Part shown: in pieces, positions 32,971-45,800 of the stretch
How positions within the stretch are numbered: the first letter of the stretch is position 1
Layout: each line of letters starts with the position of its first letter
Source: Glutinoglossum americanum
Taxonomy: Eukaryota; Ascomycota; Geoglossomycetes; Geoglossales; Geoglossaceae
Length of the DNA stretch: 64,000 nucleotides
Assembly (NCBI GenBank): GCA_020080175.1
Contig: JAGHQL010000113.1
Location: forward strand, 23,220 to 87,219
Direction of reading: 5' to 3'
Program-made: the position numbers and the translations under genes
The notes under the pieces: model-generated
The model's input: only the letters and a program-made list of their open reading frames with translations
The model's database searches: none
Told to the model about the DNA's origin: nothing

Positions 32971-33217
32971 TGGCGAGAACCTCTGGCTGTGAAAACAACC
33001 ACAACCATAACATTCTGCGGCGAATTGAGTCGGCTCTCTGTCACCCATCAATTTTCAAGGAGTGCTTATCATCGCAACATCTATCTCTTTAAACTATTCT
33101 TGATCAGCTTCTCTTCTTCCTCGTCGTCAGAATCGTCTCGAGATCGAAGGGGAACGGCCATCTTAGCAGCTCCACTGCCGCCAAATTATCCACTAAACTA
33201 GTCGACATCGTCGGACA

Positions 33218-34348
33218 ATGGCAAATGCCATCATCAACACCGGCATTCTCATCGGCACCATCTGGTCGCTGGAGGCGATGCTCAAGGGCCCACCTGACCC
33301 AGACAAGCAAACGACTATTGCCATCGTGACCGGCGATGCGCCCAATGCTGGTGGGAGCATTCCACACATAGCGGTTTGGGATAAAGATGGCAATCGAATC
33401 GGCCAGTACAAGGGAAATGCAAATGGCCATATCGATGGGTCAAGTGCAAAGACCATCACGATCGACAACAGCCAGAACGGTGGTAAACCAGCCCAGCCAG
33501 AGTATATCTCCATCGTCATGCAGGAGTCTGATGCCATTTGCCTCTCTGCGGTCGTGGCTTCGGGTGATTCAGCACAGTGGACGTGGACAGGAGATATGGG
33601 CTACACATGCGGCGCCCAATGGTACAACAGCGAATTCCCAGTAGGGAGTTCCAACAATCCGCCCAGATGTGTCTGGCTCGACTCTGATCATACCAACGGG
33701 GTCATAGCCAAAGGTCTCAGCATGCACATTCGAGATTTCTCAGGAGATCCAGATCTGGTCAGCCAATACATCGAAAACCAGGGAAGGCTCTGCCAGAACT
33801 CGGCGAGGATGACTTTCCAGCCTGAACCAATAGTCCCTGACTCGGTGATTCCTTTCTTCCACCCCCCGTTGGAGTATGAAAGGGCCAGCGACGGCGCAAG
33901 TCATGGTACTAACCCGTCAACGGGCGGTGCTCTAAAGAATCCCGACCAAGGCATCGACAGGGAGACTCGTGCATATCCAGATGGTACCAATATGGGAATC
34001 CATAACACGAGGAGGAGGCATGCTAGGGACATGGCTGTACGCAATGGCACGGCCTCGCCGAACGTCAAGGGCATCAAGAACAACAGACCAGACCACTTAG
34101 TCATCAGCAACATCCAAGGGCACAGCGCGAAGGAACTGTGTGAGCATCCCAATTCCCTTGGTCCAGATTTCGTATCCATGGTTGAAAGTATTTTCTGCGA
34201 CATGGAAACCGAGAAATGGTGGCCTCTGTGCGACGCTACCCACAGCCATGGCTGCTTCGACCTCGACAGCCAGACGATGAGGGACGACGGATCGTCTGCG
34301 TACCCCGTGTCGATAAAGCAGTACAAGACATCCAAGGAATGGAAATGA
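33218..34348 (+). CDS. Conserved uncharacterised fungal protein
   Basis: Intronless 376-residue frame from ATG 33218. The N-terminus is mildly hydrophobic (MANAIINTGILIGTIWSLEA), possibly a weak signal or anchor. Landmarks in order: 'GSIPHIAVWDKDGNRIGQYK', 'PEYISIVMQESDAICLSAVV', 'TGDMGYTCGAQWYNSE', 'RCVWLDSDHTNG', 'FFHPPLEYE', a variable Arg/Asp-rich linker, 'HLVISNIQGHSAKELCEHPN', 'SIFCDMETEKWWPLCD' and CFDLDSQTM. These blocks match, from memory, a widespread ascomycete family of unknown function that is usually found in extracellular or host-associated settings. About ten cysteines suggest disulfides. Complete, without frameshifts. Confidence 0.8.
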   Translation: MANAIINTGILIGTIWSLEAMLKGPPDPDKQTTIAIVTGDAPNAGGSIPHIAVWDKDGNRIGQYKGNANGHIDGSSAKTITIDNSQNGGKPAQPEYISIVMQESDAICLSAVVASGDSAQWTWTGDMGYTCGAQWYNSEFPVGSSNNPPRCVWLDSDHTNGVIAKGLSMHIRDFSGDPDLVSQYIENQGRLCQNSARMTFQPEPIVPDSVIPFFHPPLEYERASDGASHGTNPSTGGALKNPDQGIDRETRAYPDGTNMGIHNTRRRHARDMAVRNGTASPNVKGIKNNRPDHLVISNIQGHSAKELCEHPNSLGPDFVSMVESIFCDMETEKWWPLCDATHSHGCFDLDSQTMRDDGSSAYPVSIKQYKTSKEWK

Positions 34349-36199
34349 GTTGGTGTTCTAAACCTTCGTAAGGGAAGACGCTGCGGTGCTTACAGGGCAT
34401 TTTCAGGAGCTTGGCGAGGGGTAAAGGCAGCTGGGCTGGCCTCGCATTGCGGTTCTTTCTTGCAGCATATTGGACTTTGGCCATCTAGGGCGTTCCCTGT
34501 CACTGGCTTTGATTTGGGTAGTGTACTTCATTGGTCAGTTGCGGAATCGGTGGTGTTTTGAGGTGTTGTTAGATTTTGACTATATCTGCTCTGTTCTCTT
34601 GTTTCTTATTCTCCCTCAGGGCCCGCTTGTTCTCGATGTGTTTCGTCCACTGCTCCGTGACTAGAGCTATGTCGTATACTCCGCATGTCTTCCTCGGTGT
34701 TGTGACCAATAGCCAATAACCAATATTGATATACTGGATTTGGTGGAGAGGTATTGAGGGCTGTAGTACGCTTCAACTGCGGCTGCGCTAAGCTGGCTTT
34801 TTATTGGCTGCCGCCGAAGCGTCTGTGGATACGGACAACGCGAGATCTTGTGTGGTGTTCTTTAGCTTTCCATCCACATCGTCAAGTCCTCAACATCATG
34901 CCTCCGAGCTTGATCACCACTACTGAGAACGACGATACCACATCCCCTATACCTTCTAAGCTTAGTTCTAACTCGTTTGAGCTCTCTAATGCCGCCGAAG
35001 AGGACGCCTTAGAGCAACTTCGAATACTCCACCGTTTTACCGAAAGCCAGAACAGACTGCCGCCTCTACCTGGGCCTTCGCCGACCTCCAAATGACGGTG
35101 AACCTCTTCGACACGGTAGGGGTTGTATTTGCTACTGCCCAATATGCGAGAACCTAGGGTGAGACTCGGCTTTCTCGATTTCTGTTCGCACCCACCCTCT
35201 CCGTACACACGCAGTTGCGGTAGGAGTACAAGAAAACAAGGCAAAGGAGCTTTAGACTGGACGTCTTAACTTTAGTGGGAAGTTCGAGCTGATGCTAGCG
35301 TAAGAACACCGGAGCATAGCACAAATATAAACCGCACGATGCCCGAACGGCCCCTTACTTCGCTCATAGTCTTTCCCGATTGTTGTTATAGCGTATCGAT
35401 AGTTATGCAGAGAGTCGGTACGATCGTCTGCAAGTCTTGGACAGCCTGAGTGACATTGAATTGATTGAAATAGCCTTCGTTGTCTTGAGGTTGTTGCACC
35501 TCTTCTTGCATTCACCGCAGCGGTACTATGCTAGGAGCACTTATATCTTGTGTTTTCAAAACAGCGGAACACTTCCGCTTGTTTCAACATCTTCAAGATT
35601 CTATTGACCGCTTGAAGTCGTCTGCCTCAATAATGATGCAAGATATCGAATAAACTTCAACTGTCCATTTATCCCCCTAAACATGAATGCCGTAGTAGCG
35701 TCGACATCTGTTGGGCAGTTGTACGAGGAGTGTAGGGGTTTCTAACGTGTTAAGACGTGCCATTTTATGATGATCAAGTTGAGGACATGGTAGATGTGCG
35801 GAGACTACGCGATCAACACCGAGGATCTTTCGGCATCTTAATATTAGCACCAGAAGTGGGGGTGGATGTATTAGGACAGTTTCGAGCGTCAGACTATAAG
35901 AATTCGTGGCAGTGGAGCGCAGCGGTTGATTCTCAGACCGCGGCTCCGCCGCTCATGGGGTGACTAATCACCGCAGTCTAAATCCGCTAAACCGAAGTGA
36001 ACTTCATCTCCCCTCCTCCCATCTCCGCTTCCTTTCATTTTGGCTCCTGCTCCTGTTCCTGCTTCTGCTACCACTCTACCCCTACATATGCGCATACTTC
36101 CATTCCTGTTTCCGCCTCCATTTCTACTTCTCCCTCTTCCGCCCTCGCTTCGGCTTCCCGTCCTACTCCGACTCCCGCCTCCGGAATAGGAAATTTAAG
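34349..36199. other. Gene-poor stretch
   Basis: Only one small ATG frame looks possible (34899-35095, starting MPPSLITTTENDDTTSP), Ser/Pro/Leu-rich with no known domain. The rest shows no gene. The long hydrophobic frame just left of 36200 is 5' leader of the F-box gene. Confidence 0.4.
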
Positions 36200-37333
36200 A
36201 TGGGTCTCATCGACCTTCCTGCCGAGCTCTTGGAGTCTATAATTAATTTCATCATTCCGGAAAAGTGGAAGTATTATTCAAAGGAGCGATGGGTACTCAA
36301 TTTGAGGCTTCTTTGCAGTAAGCCATTCATTTGTTCGTTTCATTTTGCGATTTCAAAGCTGAATCCTTTCTTATCTTTAGAATCTTTCAATCATATCGTT
36401 TCGCATTGTGCATTCCACAAGTTAGACATCGACGCGAAGAATATAAATGGCCAGACGCCGCTATGGTGGGCTGCAGCGAGAGGGCACGAGTCAATAGTGA
36501 AGTTGCTGCTCGAGAAGCGCGCTGAGCTGGAATCCAAGGACAAATATGGCCAGACTCCGCTATCGAGGGCTGCAGCGAATGGGCACATGGTGATGGTGAA
36601 GCTTCTGATCGAGAAAGGCGCTGAGTTAGAGTCCCGGGACCGCAATTGTCGGACGCCGCTATGGTGGGCCGTAGGGAAAGGACACGAGGCGATGGTGAAG
36701 CTGTTGCTCGAGAAGGGCGCTGAGTTGGAGCCCAAGAGCAGATATGGTCGGACGCCGCTATCAAAGGCTGCATCAAATGGGCACGAGGCGTTGGTAAAGC
36801 TGCTACTCGAGAAGGGCGCTAAGCTAGAGTCCAAATCTATATATGGTCGGACGCCGCTATGGTGGGCTGCAGCGTGTGAGCACGAGGCGATGGTGAAGCT
36901 GCTGATCGAGAAGGGCGCTGAGCTGGACTCTAAAGCAGAGTTTTTTGGTCGGACGCCGCTGTCGTGGGCTGCAGCGAAAGGGCACGAGGCGATGGTGAAG
37001 CTGCTGCTTGAGAATGGCGCCGAGCTGGACTCCAAATCAAAATATGGTATGACACCGCTATTGATGGCTGCGGAGAAGGGGCACGAGGCGGTGGTGAAGC
37101 TGTTGCTCCAGAAGGGCGCTGAGCTGGAGTCCAAGGAGAGAGGTGGTGGGACGCCGCTATCTTGGGCTGCAGCGAATGGGCATGGGGCGGTAGTGAAGCT
37201 GCTGCTTGAGAAGGGTGCTGAGCTGGAGTCCAAGGACGGCGATGGTCGGACGCCACTATCGAGAGCTACAGAGAACTTGCACGAGGAGGTGGTGGAGCTG
37301 TTACTCGAGAAAGGCGCGGAGGAATCTCACTAA
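36200..37333 (+). CDS. F-box protein with ankyrin repeats
   Basis: ATG 36200 starts 'MGLIDLPAELLESIINFI', an F-box core that in SCF ubiquitin ligases binds Skp1. A 63-nt in-frame intron (36318-36380; GTAAGC, branch GCTGAAT, TTTAG) is removed, giving 356 residues. From ~residue 55 follow about ten ankyrin repeats of 33-34 residues ('GQTPLWWAAARGHESIVKLL', LEKGAELESKDKYG...) to the end. The units are similar but clearly more varied than those of the gene at 14-17 kb. The likely role is substrate capture through the ankyrins for ubiquitination. The earlier in-frame hydrophobic stretch (from 35960) has no F-box function and its start gives an odd Leu/Phe/Ser tract, so 36200 is preferred. Confidence 0.8.
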   Translation: MGLIDLPAELLESIINFIIPEKWKYYSKERWVLNLRLLCSKPFICSFHFAISKLNPFLSLESFNHIVSHCAFHKLDIDAKNINGQTPLWWAAARGHESIVKLLLEKRAELESKDKYGQTPLSRAAANGHMVMVKLLIEKGAELESRDRNCRTPLWWAVGKGHEAMVKLLLEKGAELEPKSRYGRTPLSKAASNGHEALVKLLLEKGAKLESKSIYGRTPLWWAAACEHEAMVKLLIEKGAELDSKAEFFGRTPLSWAAAKGHEAMVKLLLENGAELDSKSKYGMTPLLMAAEKGHEAVVKLLLQKGAELESKERGGGTPLSWAAANGHGAVVKLLLEKGAELESKDGDGRTPLSRATENLHEEVVELLLEKGAEESH

Positions 37334-40070
37334 TTTTACTTGACCAAAATGCTTTAGTGAGCAGTATCTAGTCTAATCTCATATCTCGTATTGTTACATC
37401 GTTACATCGCGGCAACAACTTTAAATGAATTTGCCAAGATCCGCTCCTCTACATTCCATCGTTGTTTTGTGTGCCTACTTTAGTTTACTGGGTATCTCCT
37501 GCTGGAAGGATAATTAATGTATTAATATTACATTCATTGCTTGATAATTCTAACTCCTACAGATTTCGAGGCATGGATGCTAGTCCTGATCGGGGCCTAA
37601 CTAAGCCTTCAGCCAAAAGTTCTTGATACGGGCATCTTGACAAGTACGGCGTTGCGACTCCGCCTCGCAGGAAAATGGGGGGTTACGCTTTAACTGCGAT
37701 GGGGCAGAGACTGCCGCAAAGAAAAAATTGTCTGAAACGCTTCGCGTAACATGCACAGTCCAACGCGAGCTTCCAATCCTGCTGCCAGAGCCCGATATAT
37801 CTCCGCACCAAAGCTGATTCCATATTTACCTAAAGGGAGCCGAAATAGACTCCTGACTAAAATAGTGATGTGGAAAGGTGGTTCAAGATATGGCTGCTCC
37901 GCATCCCAACCCCATCACGCCTATGCTATGTAAGGTTCTGCTATACACACACCCAAAAATGCTGGAGACACCGCAAATTTTCTAGCAATAGGCTTTATTG
38001 TAATAGCGGCGGTCCGAGTTCTTGTATGGTAGGAGGCGTAGAATTAATTGACTTAATTACATTGCATTAGTGGGTGGTTCCGGAGCTTCTTATGCCCGAA
38101 CTGGAAGATGAACACAACAAGGTAAGCCAAAACGAATGGAGCAATAGAAGTACGAAAACAGCATGGCTCCGCGTAAGCATTGGATCTGCATGTTTTGCGG
38201 CCAAGCGGGCGCAGCATGCCAAACATGAGAATGCTTGTTTTCGTTGTGGCATTCCAATACGTCCAGCCCAACACGTTTCAGTCGCATCCTCGCTTAGGCT
38301 AAGAGCCACCCAGAGCTTGGGGGTTCACTCGCTAACTCTCAACCCCCAGCCCGAGCAAATTGACAATGCTTGTTTAAACAGCAATCCTAGCGACCCAGGA
38401 TCACCCCGCTAGAGGGGAGCCGGCAAGTGGCATCATAACATGAGCCCGCTTGGAATCCTGTAACTTTAGAATGGGTAGCAGTTAGGTAGTAATAAGTGTG
38501 ACCGCCTCAGGCATAATATGTAGCGAACATCGGATTATAGTTATTCCGTAGGGCCGATAGGTTTGGTATCTGTTATGGCTACAATGTGGAATGACTACAC
38601 ACCCAATCGGCCCACCAACGATAGCTTCGCCGACAAATATACTAGGCTAAAGCGAATCCCGCGCTTAGTTTGTAGTAGGCTAAAATAGCGAGATGGCTAC
38701 AACCCCCGGATGGTGGCAGTAGGCCCGCGGAGCAATATCAATGGCCCTGGTGTTTCCAAGGGTCGAGCATCAGAGGGGATTGGGGAGACGGGCGCTGAAG
38801 TCACTGTGGTGGGGTAAATAGACTCTAAGTCTCGGAGGCGAGCCTGCCAAGGTGAATTGAGGGTAGTGCGGCTCTAAACATGGGCGTTTGGTTCATGCGG
38901 ATGATTGGCTTCTATGACGATTGGCACGCATAGGGGGAGATTGTAGCTAAAGCAGAAGATTGCGGCTCCAGTCGGTGCTGCTCTTTTCATTTCCGAGTTT
39001 GGGGTTCTGCTCTCTTTCCTGGGGGCATCGCTGTTCGAAACGCAATCGAGCGAACGACCGTCCATTTCAACAACCTTTGCCACTGGTTTCACCCGGCTTG
39101 AGGGGGATACTAGAAGTTAGGGCAAGTCCGCTAGATTATAGCGTACCCCTACTGTAATCATTCTGAATTCTTCCAAGCTTCTGCGAGGGTTTTTGAAATG
39201 GACCTCCGTACGCTCCCGCCCGCACATGAAAGTAGGCGTCGGGAGACGCAGCCCGGTGTTGACGGATGAACATCACTTAAGGGAGCGAGGATGATGCCTG
39301 TTTGGTTGGATCCCGAATTTGCCACGTTCACCGCACTACAGGTTCCATGCTTCTTTCGTCTCTTGACGGTATATATATTCGGCTCTCGAGCGAAGACTAT
39401 TGAACGGTTAGAGCGCGAGTACGCAAGTAAACTATGTGTGGTGGAGTAGAATAGATTGAGCTGCTTTCTTGCTATCGAAATAGTGCCGGCCAGCTACCTT
39501 ACAGCTAGTGTCTGGTCTTATTGAAGACGTAGTAGTAAGGCTCAATTCGAGCTTAGGACTGCGTGCCGCCAGCAATGCATTCCGCATAAGCAATGTAATT
39601 AAAGGGTAGTATAAGAGGAATGCTCGCATAAGGAAACAATAAGCGCATTCACTAGTCCAGCAAGGAGGCGAGAAAGCAATAGATTCGGCCATAGTACTGT
39701 GGAGGCTAAAGTTCAACTGGTGGGTAGAAGGATGATTGATTGTAATGAGCGGTGGAGCCGCCGCGAATAGGCCTGCCCCTGCCAAGACTATTACTAACGA
39801 AACAAGGGTGCAAAAATTTAACAAAGACAAGGTTACCCTATAGAAGTCGCAGTAAATATGGGTGTTAGAAGGCAAGTGGAGTGCTTCTAAATGGTTAGGT
39901 CCCTTCGGAAACTATCAATCGCGATTTTAACAAACTGGATCAGAAGTCCTGACGCTCTCAGAACCATAACCTAGTCTCAGGCGAGAGTCGTGTCTTCTGG
40001 TGATCTCTCGAAACCCCAAATCTTACCGCCCCGTTGTTTCAAAATGTTGCAAAAATTTCGATAAACTGCA
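37334..40070. other. Gene-free stretch
   Basis: Several 60-147-codon frames are present (the longest 39432-39875 minus, from a TTG) without ATG starts in good context, domains or splice partners. No repeat shared with the rest of the window was seen. Confidence 0.45.
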
Positions 40071-42410
40071 CTAGGTGGAATCCATCTCCGCGCTACAAAG
40101 CGTTCTTTCATTCCAGCACAATTCGATCTTCAGCCGTTGTGGGTCCAGTCTCATGATAAGCCTGAGGGACGCGACGTAGAATGGCGGACTGTTTCCGGGA
40201 GGCTGTTGGCGTGTGAATTCTTGCAAGGGGACGTCCGTCAAATCATACTCGAGGATATGGACAACGGTTAATTCTGAGACACGTTAGAGCATGGAGCAAT
40301 AATCAAAGAATATTGACTTACCATTCTGCGAATCAAAGGTCCTTTCAGGAATGTCGTCCTCAGAATAAGCATAGAGGGGAATTTTGCCTTCCCTCGGGCC
40401 CGTTTCCGAGAAAATTTTAGTAAACCACTGTTTAACCACCTTTGGCTCGTCGGACAGGATAAGGTCCCCTTTCTTGATAAGCCACATGAGTTGTTCCTTT
40501 GCCATGGGCGTCTTGGTGAGGGGATCTACGAAGTAATCCTGGTCGTCGTGTTGAATTTCTGAAAATGATTGGCTTACTGAGACTCCATAACTTCGTGGAC
40601 AAGCGCTCATCGCGGAAAGAACTTTGCTGGTTGACTTCTCGATGCCAAAAATAGCGGCGCCACGAACAACAGCGGTCCACCTTTATGGAGTTAGTAGCTG
40701 CTTATTACTTATAATCGATCTTCGGGGGATATAGCTTACGAAGTATCCGGCCTCCGTACCTGAATGTTTCTCAGCCGAAGAGAATATTCGATCTCTTCTC
40801 GCAAATATTTCGATTCCGCGAAACCGCCAATTAGGAAAATATTCTAGAACAAAGGTCAGCTAGGTGGAAAGGGTTCTCTTCGTAAGATGTGTTTATTATA
40901 CCTTGAGGCGGGTCTGTAGCCTTGCGACTTGTGCAATTTGACCCTCGATTAATTCAACTATACGGTCGACACAAGGGTCAAAGAAGGATCTCATATTGTC
41001 ACTGGTCAACATTAGTAAAGAGTGGAAGAATGGGTATGCGGTCACGAACTTTGTAATCGTGATTTCGCCTCCTATGACTCTGTTATCCATGTCTAGGTTG
41101 TGTAGAGGCTCGGGCAAATCTATTTTCATGTCTCGGTGGTCTTTCTTGAACTTCCTTTTGAGTTTATTAAACTCCTTCATAAGCTCGCGCATTTGTTGTC
41201 CTTCTGTGTCATGAGAGCTAATCTTGTGAACTAATTGTGTTTGGTCTAGTTGCTGGTAGTTTTTCTCTCCCAGAAGGTCTCTTAGCCACTTCTTGAAAGC
41301 CAGATCGATGAACATAGATCCACATTTGGATCCTGTTAAATTGTTAGTGCTAACCCCCGAATAGCAAACAGCGTTGCTACTAAGAACACTAACCAGTCGC
41401 AAATGTTACTGCTTTAAGCTCGAAAGTCGGTTGTAGCTCCTTAACTTTATACGACACCACGTCCTTGAAACACCAGTTAAAACGTAACGTCACCTCCTGC
41501 AGATGTGCTCCACGTACAACTGTTCCTCCACCCGCATCGCATAGCGCAAAGCACTCGTCTTTCTATCACACGTTTAAGCCCCAACTACCAATAGCCGCTT
41601 AGTCACGAGCATATACCTTGAGGAAATCTGCGCCGTGTAGTTCTTTCAGATATCTAGCCGTGTAAATTGCAGCCGCTTCGGGCTCTGAGACTAGCAGCAT
41701 CTCTGTCAACTTTGGGAAAGTATCTTTGTTGAATCCGGCTCGACTAAGTGCTCGAAATGTAGAGTTTTTAGCCCTGTAGGACCATTCCTAGACGTGGAAT
41801 TTAGTAGCTTTAGCGTAGAGCGCAATGTGGTGACATACCGCGGGAATAGTTACAACAATATCGACAGGTATTCGAGCCCTCAATTCTTCCGTGAAGCTTT
41901 CCACTGCCTCAAGGAGATAGTCAAAAACTTTAGTAAGATAGTCCTCAACAATCTCCTCCGGTCCTTTCCATGTATATTCCGGTAAGCCCCCGGCAGCTTT
42001 AACGTATTGGAAGTGAAGGTTATACATTCCATCCAACGCTTGCGAAATCAAGTCAAGCTCCTCAGATGTATCGTGAACGTCCAACTCGAGCTTGGTATGC
42101 ACCATTGCAACAGCCTCCGGGCTAAGGCTCGCACCCCATTGCTGTTCTTGAGCATCACTCGCACGCGAGTATGAGATGACGCTTGGGATTTTGTCGTGGT
42201 TGCCCATTTGTGGACCCCAGTCTCTGATAATGTCGATTTTATTCAGGTAGACTTTGTTTCCGGCAGGGGTGGCGATCGCGACGCCTGTTTTAGGATGTCA
42301 GCCGATACGAGGTGTCTAGTTGCACTAACTGGCCGTATACCTGTATATGTTGTGCCATAATCAATCGCTATGACTAGACGGCGTTCTTGTCTCTCGGGCA
42401 GTGAAGCCAT
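40071..42410 (-). CDS. Hsp70-like protein (fungal HSPA12-like type), nine exons
   Basis: Exons on the minus strand: 42410-42341, 42284-41839, 41787-41617, 41562-41518, 41463-41394, 41332-40902, 40843-40740, 40680-40322 and 40273-40071. All introns are 46-61 nt with GT...AG ends and consistent phase; the product has 632 residues. It has the actin-type ATPase motifs: phosphate 1 'LVIAIDYGTTYTG', 'LLVSEPEAAAIYTARYL', phosphate 2 'DAGGGTVDVVSY' and adenosine 'IFLIGGFAESKYL'. The substrate-binding half is divergent ('IPLYAYSEDDIPERTF'), as in the many lineage-specific Hsp70-like proteins of ascomycetes. These are ATP-driven, probably cytosolic, with unknown clients. The promoter is shared head-to-head with the coiled-coil gene at 42883. 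No breaks. Confidence 0.9.
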
Positions 42411-42882
42411 TGCCAAAGACGAGAGCCAAGGTCTTTAGACACTCCAGTTCTCGCTGAGCCTAACCAGGAAAGAAACCTGAGCAAGATAGATTTGGACGAC
42501 TTCTCGGCGGGGTTTCTCAGCGAGGAGCCCGGTCGAGTCGCCTATCTGCGTGCGTTTATCCAAAGAGCATTGGGGGCTCAGCTCATAATTCCGCAGTTGG
42601 AAAGGCCAAGCCTCAAAGATCTAGTTAACAGGAGCTTCAATGTCATTTTCGAATGCTTTCCCGATAGGTTCCTCGCCCAACGCAAAGCCCCGCTTGGTTT
42701 CGCCTTTTCTTTTGCTCAGCCTCGCGCAAGATGTCCATGGGGCCAATCGCACCAACGATCTTCTCGGCACCATGACAACGCCGTGCGCTTTCTCTCAGCC
42801 GATGAAAATTGCTTACTGAATTTCCGCTCTACTCTTCGTGCAAGAAATAGAGGCTCTCGCTGTTCAGTGAACTCTGATCATC
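42411..42882. promoter_or_regulatory. Shared upstream region of the Hsp70-like and coiled-coil genes
   Basis: 472 bp between two divergent ATGs. It contains an open frame from TTG 42492 (about 137 codons) with no recognised domain, taken here as non-coding. A joint control region is inferred from the geometry only. Confidence 0.45.
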
Positions 42883-45800
42883 ATGGGAAGGTTTGTTCTC
42901 TATGATCCCTGTCCCAAAGAGGAGGCTCATGCCACGCAGAATATCCGATGCTTACCAGCGTCTTAAATCACAGCGCCATCCTGATGGACAGAGAGAATCA
43001 CCAGGAGAAGACGCGCGAACAGGTGCGCAAAGGGCTTACGAAAGCGTCGGGTATGATGGTCGTTATCAACAGCCACCACCCCGTTCCCACGGCTCAAGAT
43101 CCTCAAGAGGACCCCAGAGAACAACGCCAGATGCGCAGCACTCAAGCCGGAAAGTTGCATCGGCCAGAGATAACTCACTGCGACCGGAGAGAACGAGGAC
43201 GAGCGAGCTAGACCAACAAGGCCCCAGAATGAGTCGATCCAGCCACGACAAGCCATTGCCCTTAGAACCGGGGGACGAGGGGATGCTAGCGAGATCGTGG
43301 TTAAGAGATGAAGATGGCATGGAACTGAATAAAAATATTTCACCCGAACCCGGCCCTGGCCCTCCTGTTCTTTGTCGAGTAACCGACGTTAGTGAGATCT
43401 CTGGGCCATGGAAAGACAAGGAGTCACAGAAAATAGGAATCCGCAGACCTGGGGAAGATAGCAGTGATTCGATAGCGGTAATGGGTAAAATATATCACCA
43501 TCTCCGCAGGGCGAAGATTGAATTCCCATCTGCACATTTTGAAAAGGATATTCCCCATGCCTGTTTACCTGAAGACATTGAAACGGCCCTGCTTGATCTT
43601 ATCCGGGCATATAAATCTATTTATCAGGGTGCCCACGATCTTAAGGAAGCCCTCGAGGCTAAACAGGCGGAATATAAGTCTTTGCAGACAAAGTTCAACA
43701 ACGACTCGGCCCAAAAAATGTCAGATTTTGAAGACAAGATCTTAGCGTTGAAAGGGGGGAATGAGAAGGAGATCACGGCGTTGAAAAGGGATAATGAGGA
43801 GGAGATCACGGCGTTGAAAAGAGATAATGAGAAGGAGAAAGTCCGCCTTGAAGCTACAGTATCAGTCTTAAGAGAACAGCATACCTCCTGGGAGCAAAGG
43901 CTTGACGATAAAATGACAAAGATTCAACAGGAGCACCAATCGGAAAAAGACACTATGGCAGATGACTACAAGCTTCAAATACAACGGCTGGAAAGTGAGA
44001 TGGGGCTGTTGAAGGATAGACATGAGAGTGAGGTCAATAAACTTGTACAACAACACCGAGTGCAACTGGCCATTTTTGAGAGTGCTACCGAAGCGGAGAT
44101 GATCGAAATGCGAAAAGACTTCGACAATCAGATGGCTCAATCACAAGAGTCTCTTAGAGCTATGAAGGAGCATTACAAGGCGCGGCTAGTGGAGGCAGGC
44201 GACCAGCATGTAGAAGAAAAGCGGCAGATGGCGAGTAGTTTCAACGCTAGAAATGATCAAATGAACCGCGATTTCCTGAATGAGAAGGCTAGGTTGTCTT
44301 CAATCCTGGAATCACAAAGAGAAACCTACGAAACTCGATTAACCGACTTGAGAAAGCGGAGTGAGGACGACAAGCAACAGATGGTGGCAGAACACCAAAA
44401 TGAGAAGGCTAGGTTGTCTTCAATCTTGGAATCACAAAGAGAAACCTACGAAACTCGATTGACCGACTTGAGAAAGCGGAGTGAGGACGACAAGCAACAG
44501 ATGGTGACAGAACACCAGATTGAAAAGGCCAAATTGGAAAAAGGCTTCAATGGAGAGAAGGCAGCAATGGAAAGGAACATACAGGCTACAAAAGACGACT
44601 TCCGCATGCGGTCGGGCAACATACAAGATAAGCACGACCGAGAGATGGATAGGAAGGTTAAGGAGATAGAGAAGATTAAGAAGGAACACGGGGCCGAGAA
44701 GAATAAAATAAAAGAACTGCATGATGCTGAGAAGAAGAAAATGAAAGAACTACATGATGCTGAGAAAGTAGCGCTAGAAATCAAACGGGAGGAAGAACAC
44801 AAGAGTCTAAGTGTTGTTATTGGTGCCCTGTCCGCCTCAGCCAAAAAGGAGGTCTCGGCCTCAGGAGTATTACGTTTAGTATGTAAAAGTTTTCTACCCT
44901 AATGTTCCTACCTTCCTATTCGGGAATAGCTGGCAAGCCATGGCACTCGGCCAGACTCTGCTCTATATAAGAGCTGCTTTTCATTTACCTTCTGCGTTAT
45001 CAAGAATGTAAGAGAGTTGCCATACTACATTGTTTCGTGGCCAGGTGCCCGAAAAGCCTTCGGCCACCGTCTTGGCCAATTACCCCTTTTTAGCCCCTGA
45101 GTCGGCCGTTGGCAGCCTAGACTCCATATCACATAGCATATAAGGACTCTGCAAGTCCCCAAGATTATATAGCAATCAATTTCAATTCTATTAAGCTATT
45201 CTAGACCCTATCTATACTGTATACGTTGACCGCTACTATTCTGTCTATTCGAGTATAACCAACAACACTAAGGGATGACGTTGAGGCTTTGATGGGGGCA
45301 CTGGTGAAAAGAGACCATTTCAAAGCCATGGGCAACCACGAGCTCGCTCATCGTTTCCAGGATTTAACCAGCAAGGTTGATGAATTTGCAAGAGTTCGAT
45401 GGGATAACGAACGGGAACATGCTTGGCCTTTCCCAGATAAGGTACTCCGTAACTCGGAGAATGAGAGAAGAACAAAGCAACACGTCATTCAAAATACTAT
45501 TTGAGTCATCCTCTACGAGAAAATCTTTTGTACTCTATTCCGGGTGCTTGGAAACGAAGGTAAGTTACTGGAACGAGAATGGATAGAAAAGTACAATCAA
45601 GGTGAGCCCCTTTGTTCAATTTTACTTGGTCAAATAACTAAGTTGAACGAGATCGGAAATCTACTGGAGCATTTGTCCCTTGTCCAAGGCCTACCAAAGA
45701 CTCCGAAAAATGGAGGCACGAAACAATGAGTGGGTGCCTTGAAGTAATCAGCCAGCCTCTAATGGAGTGGGATCTCAATTACAACATGAAACGGAGTTAC

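Larger units (their letters stand above)
31571..33217. other. Gene-free stretch with promoters and simple repeats
   Basis: Contains the promoter of the secreted-protein gene on the left, two short repeat arrays (32365-32465 and 32816-32843), and the TATA box of the next gene at 32962. No other gene is supported. Confidence 0.5.

Noticed and set aside
36387-37256. 280-codon minus-strand frame rich in 'SSSAPFSSSSFT'
   Set aside because: Antisense shadow of the ankyrin repeats of the F-box gene.
39432-39875. 147-codon minus frame with several hydrophobic stretches
   Set aside because: Starts with TTG, has no recognised domain, and no intron partner was found.
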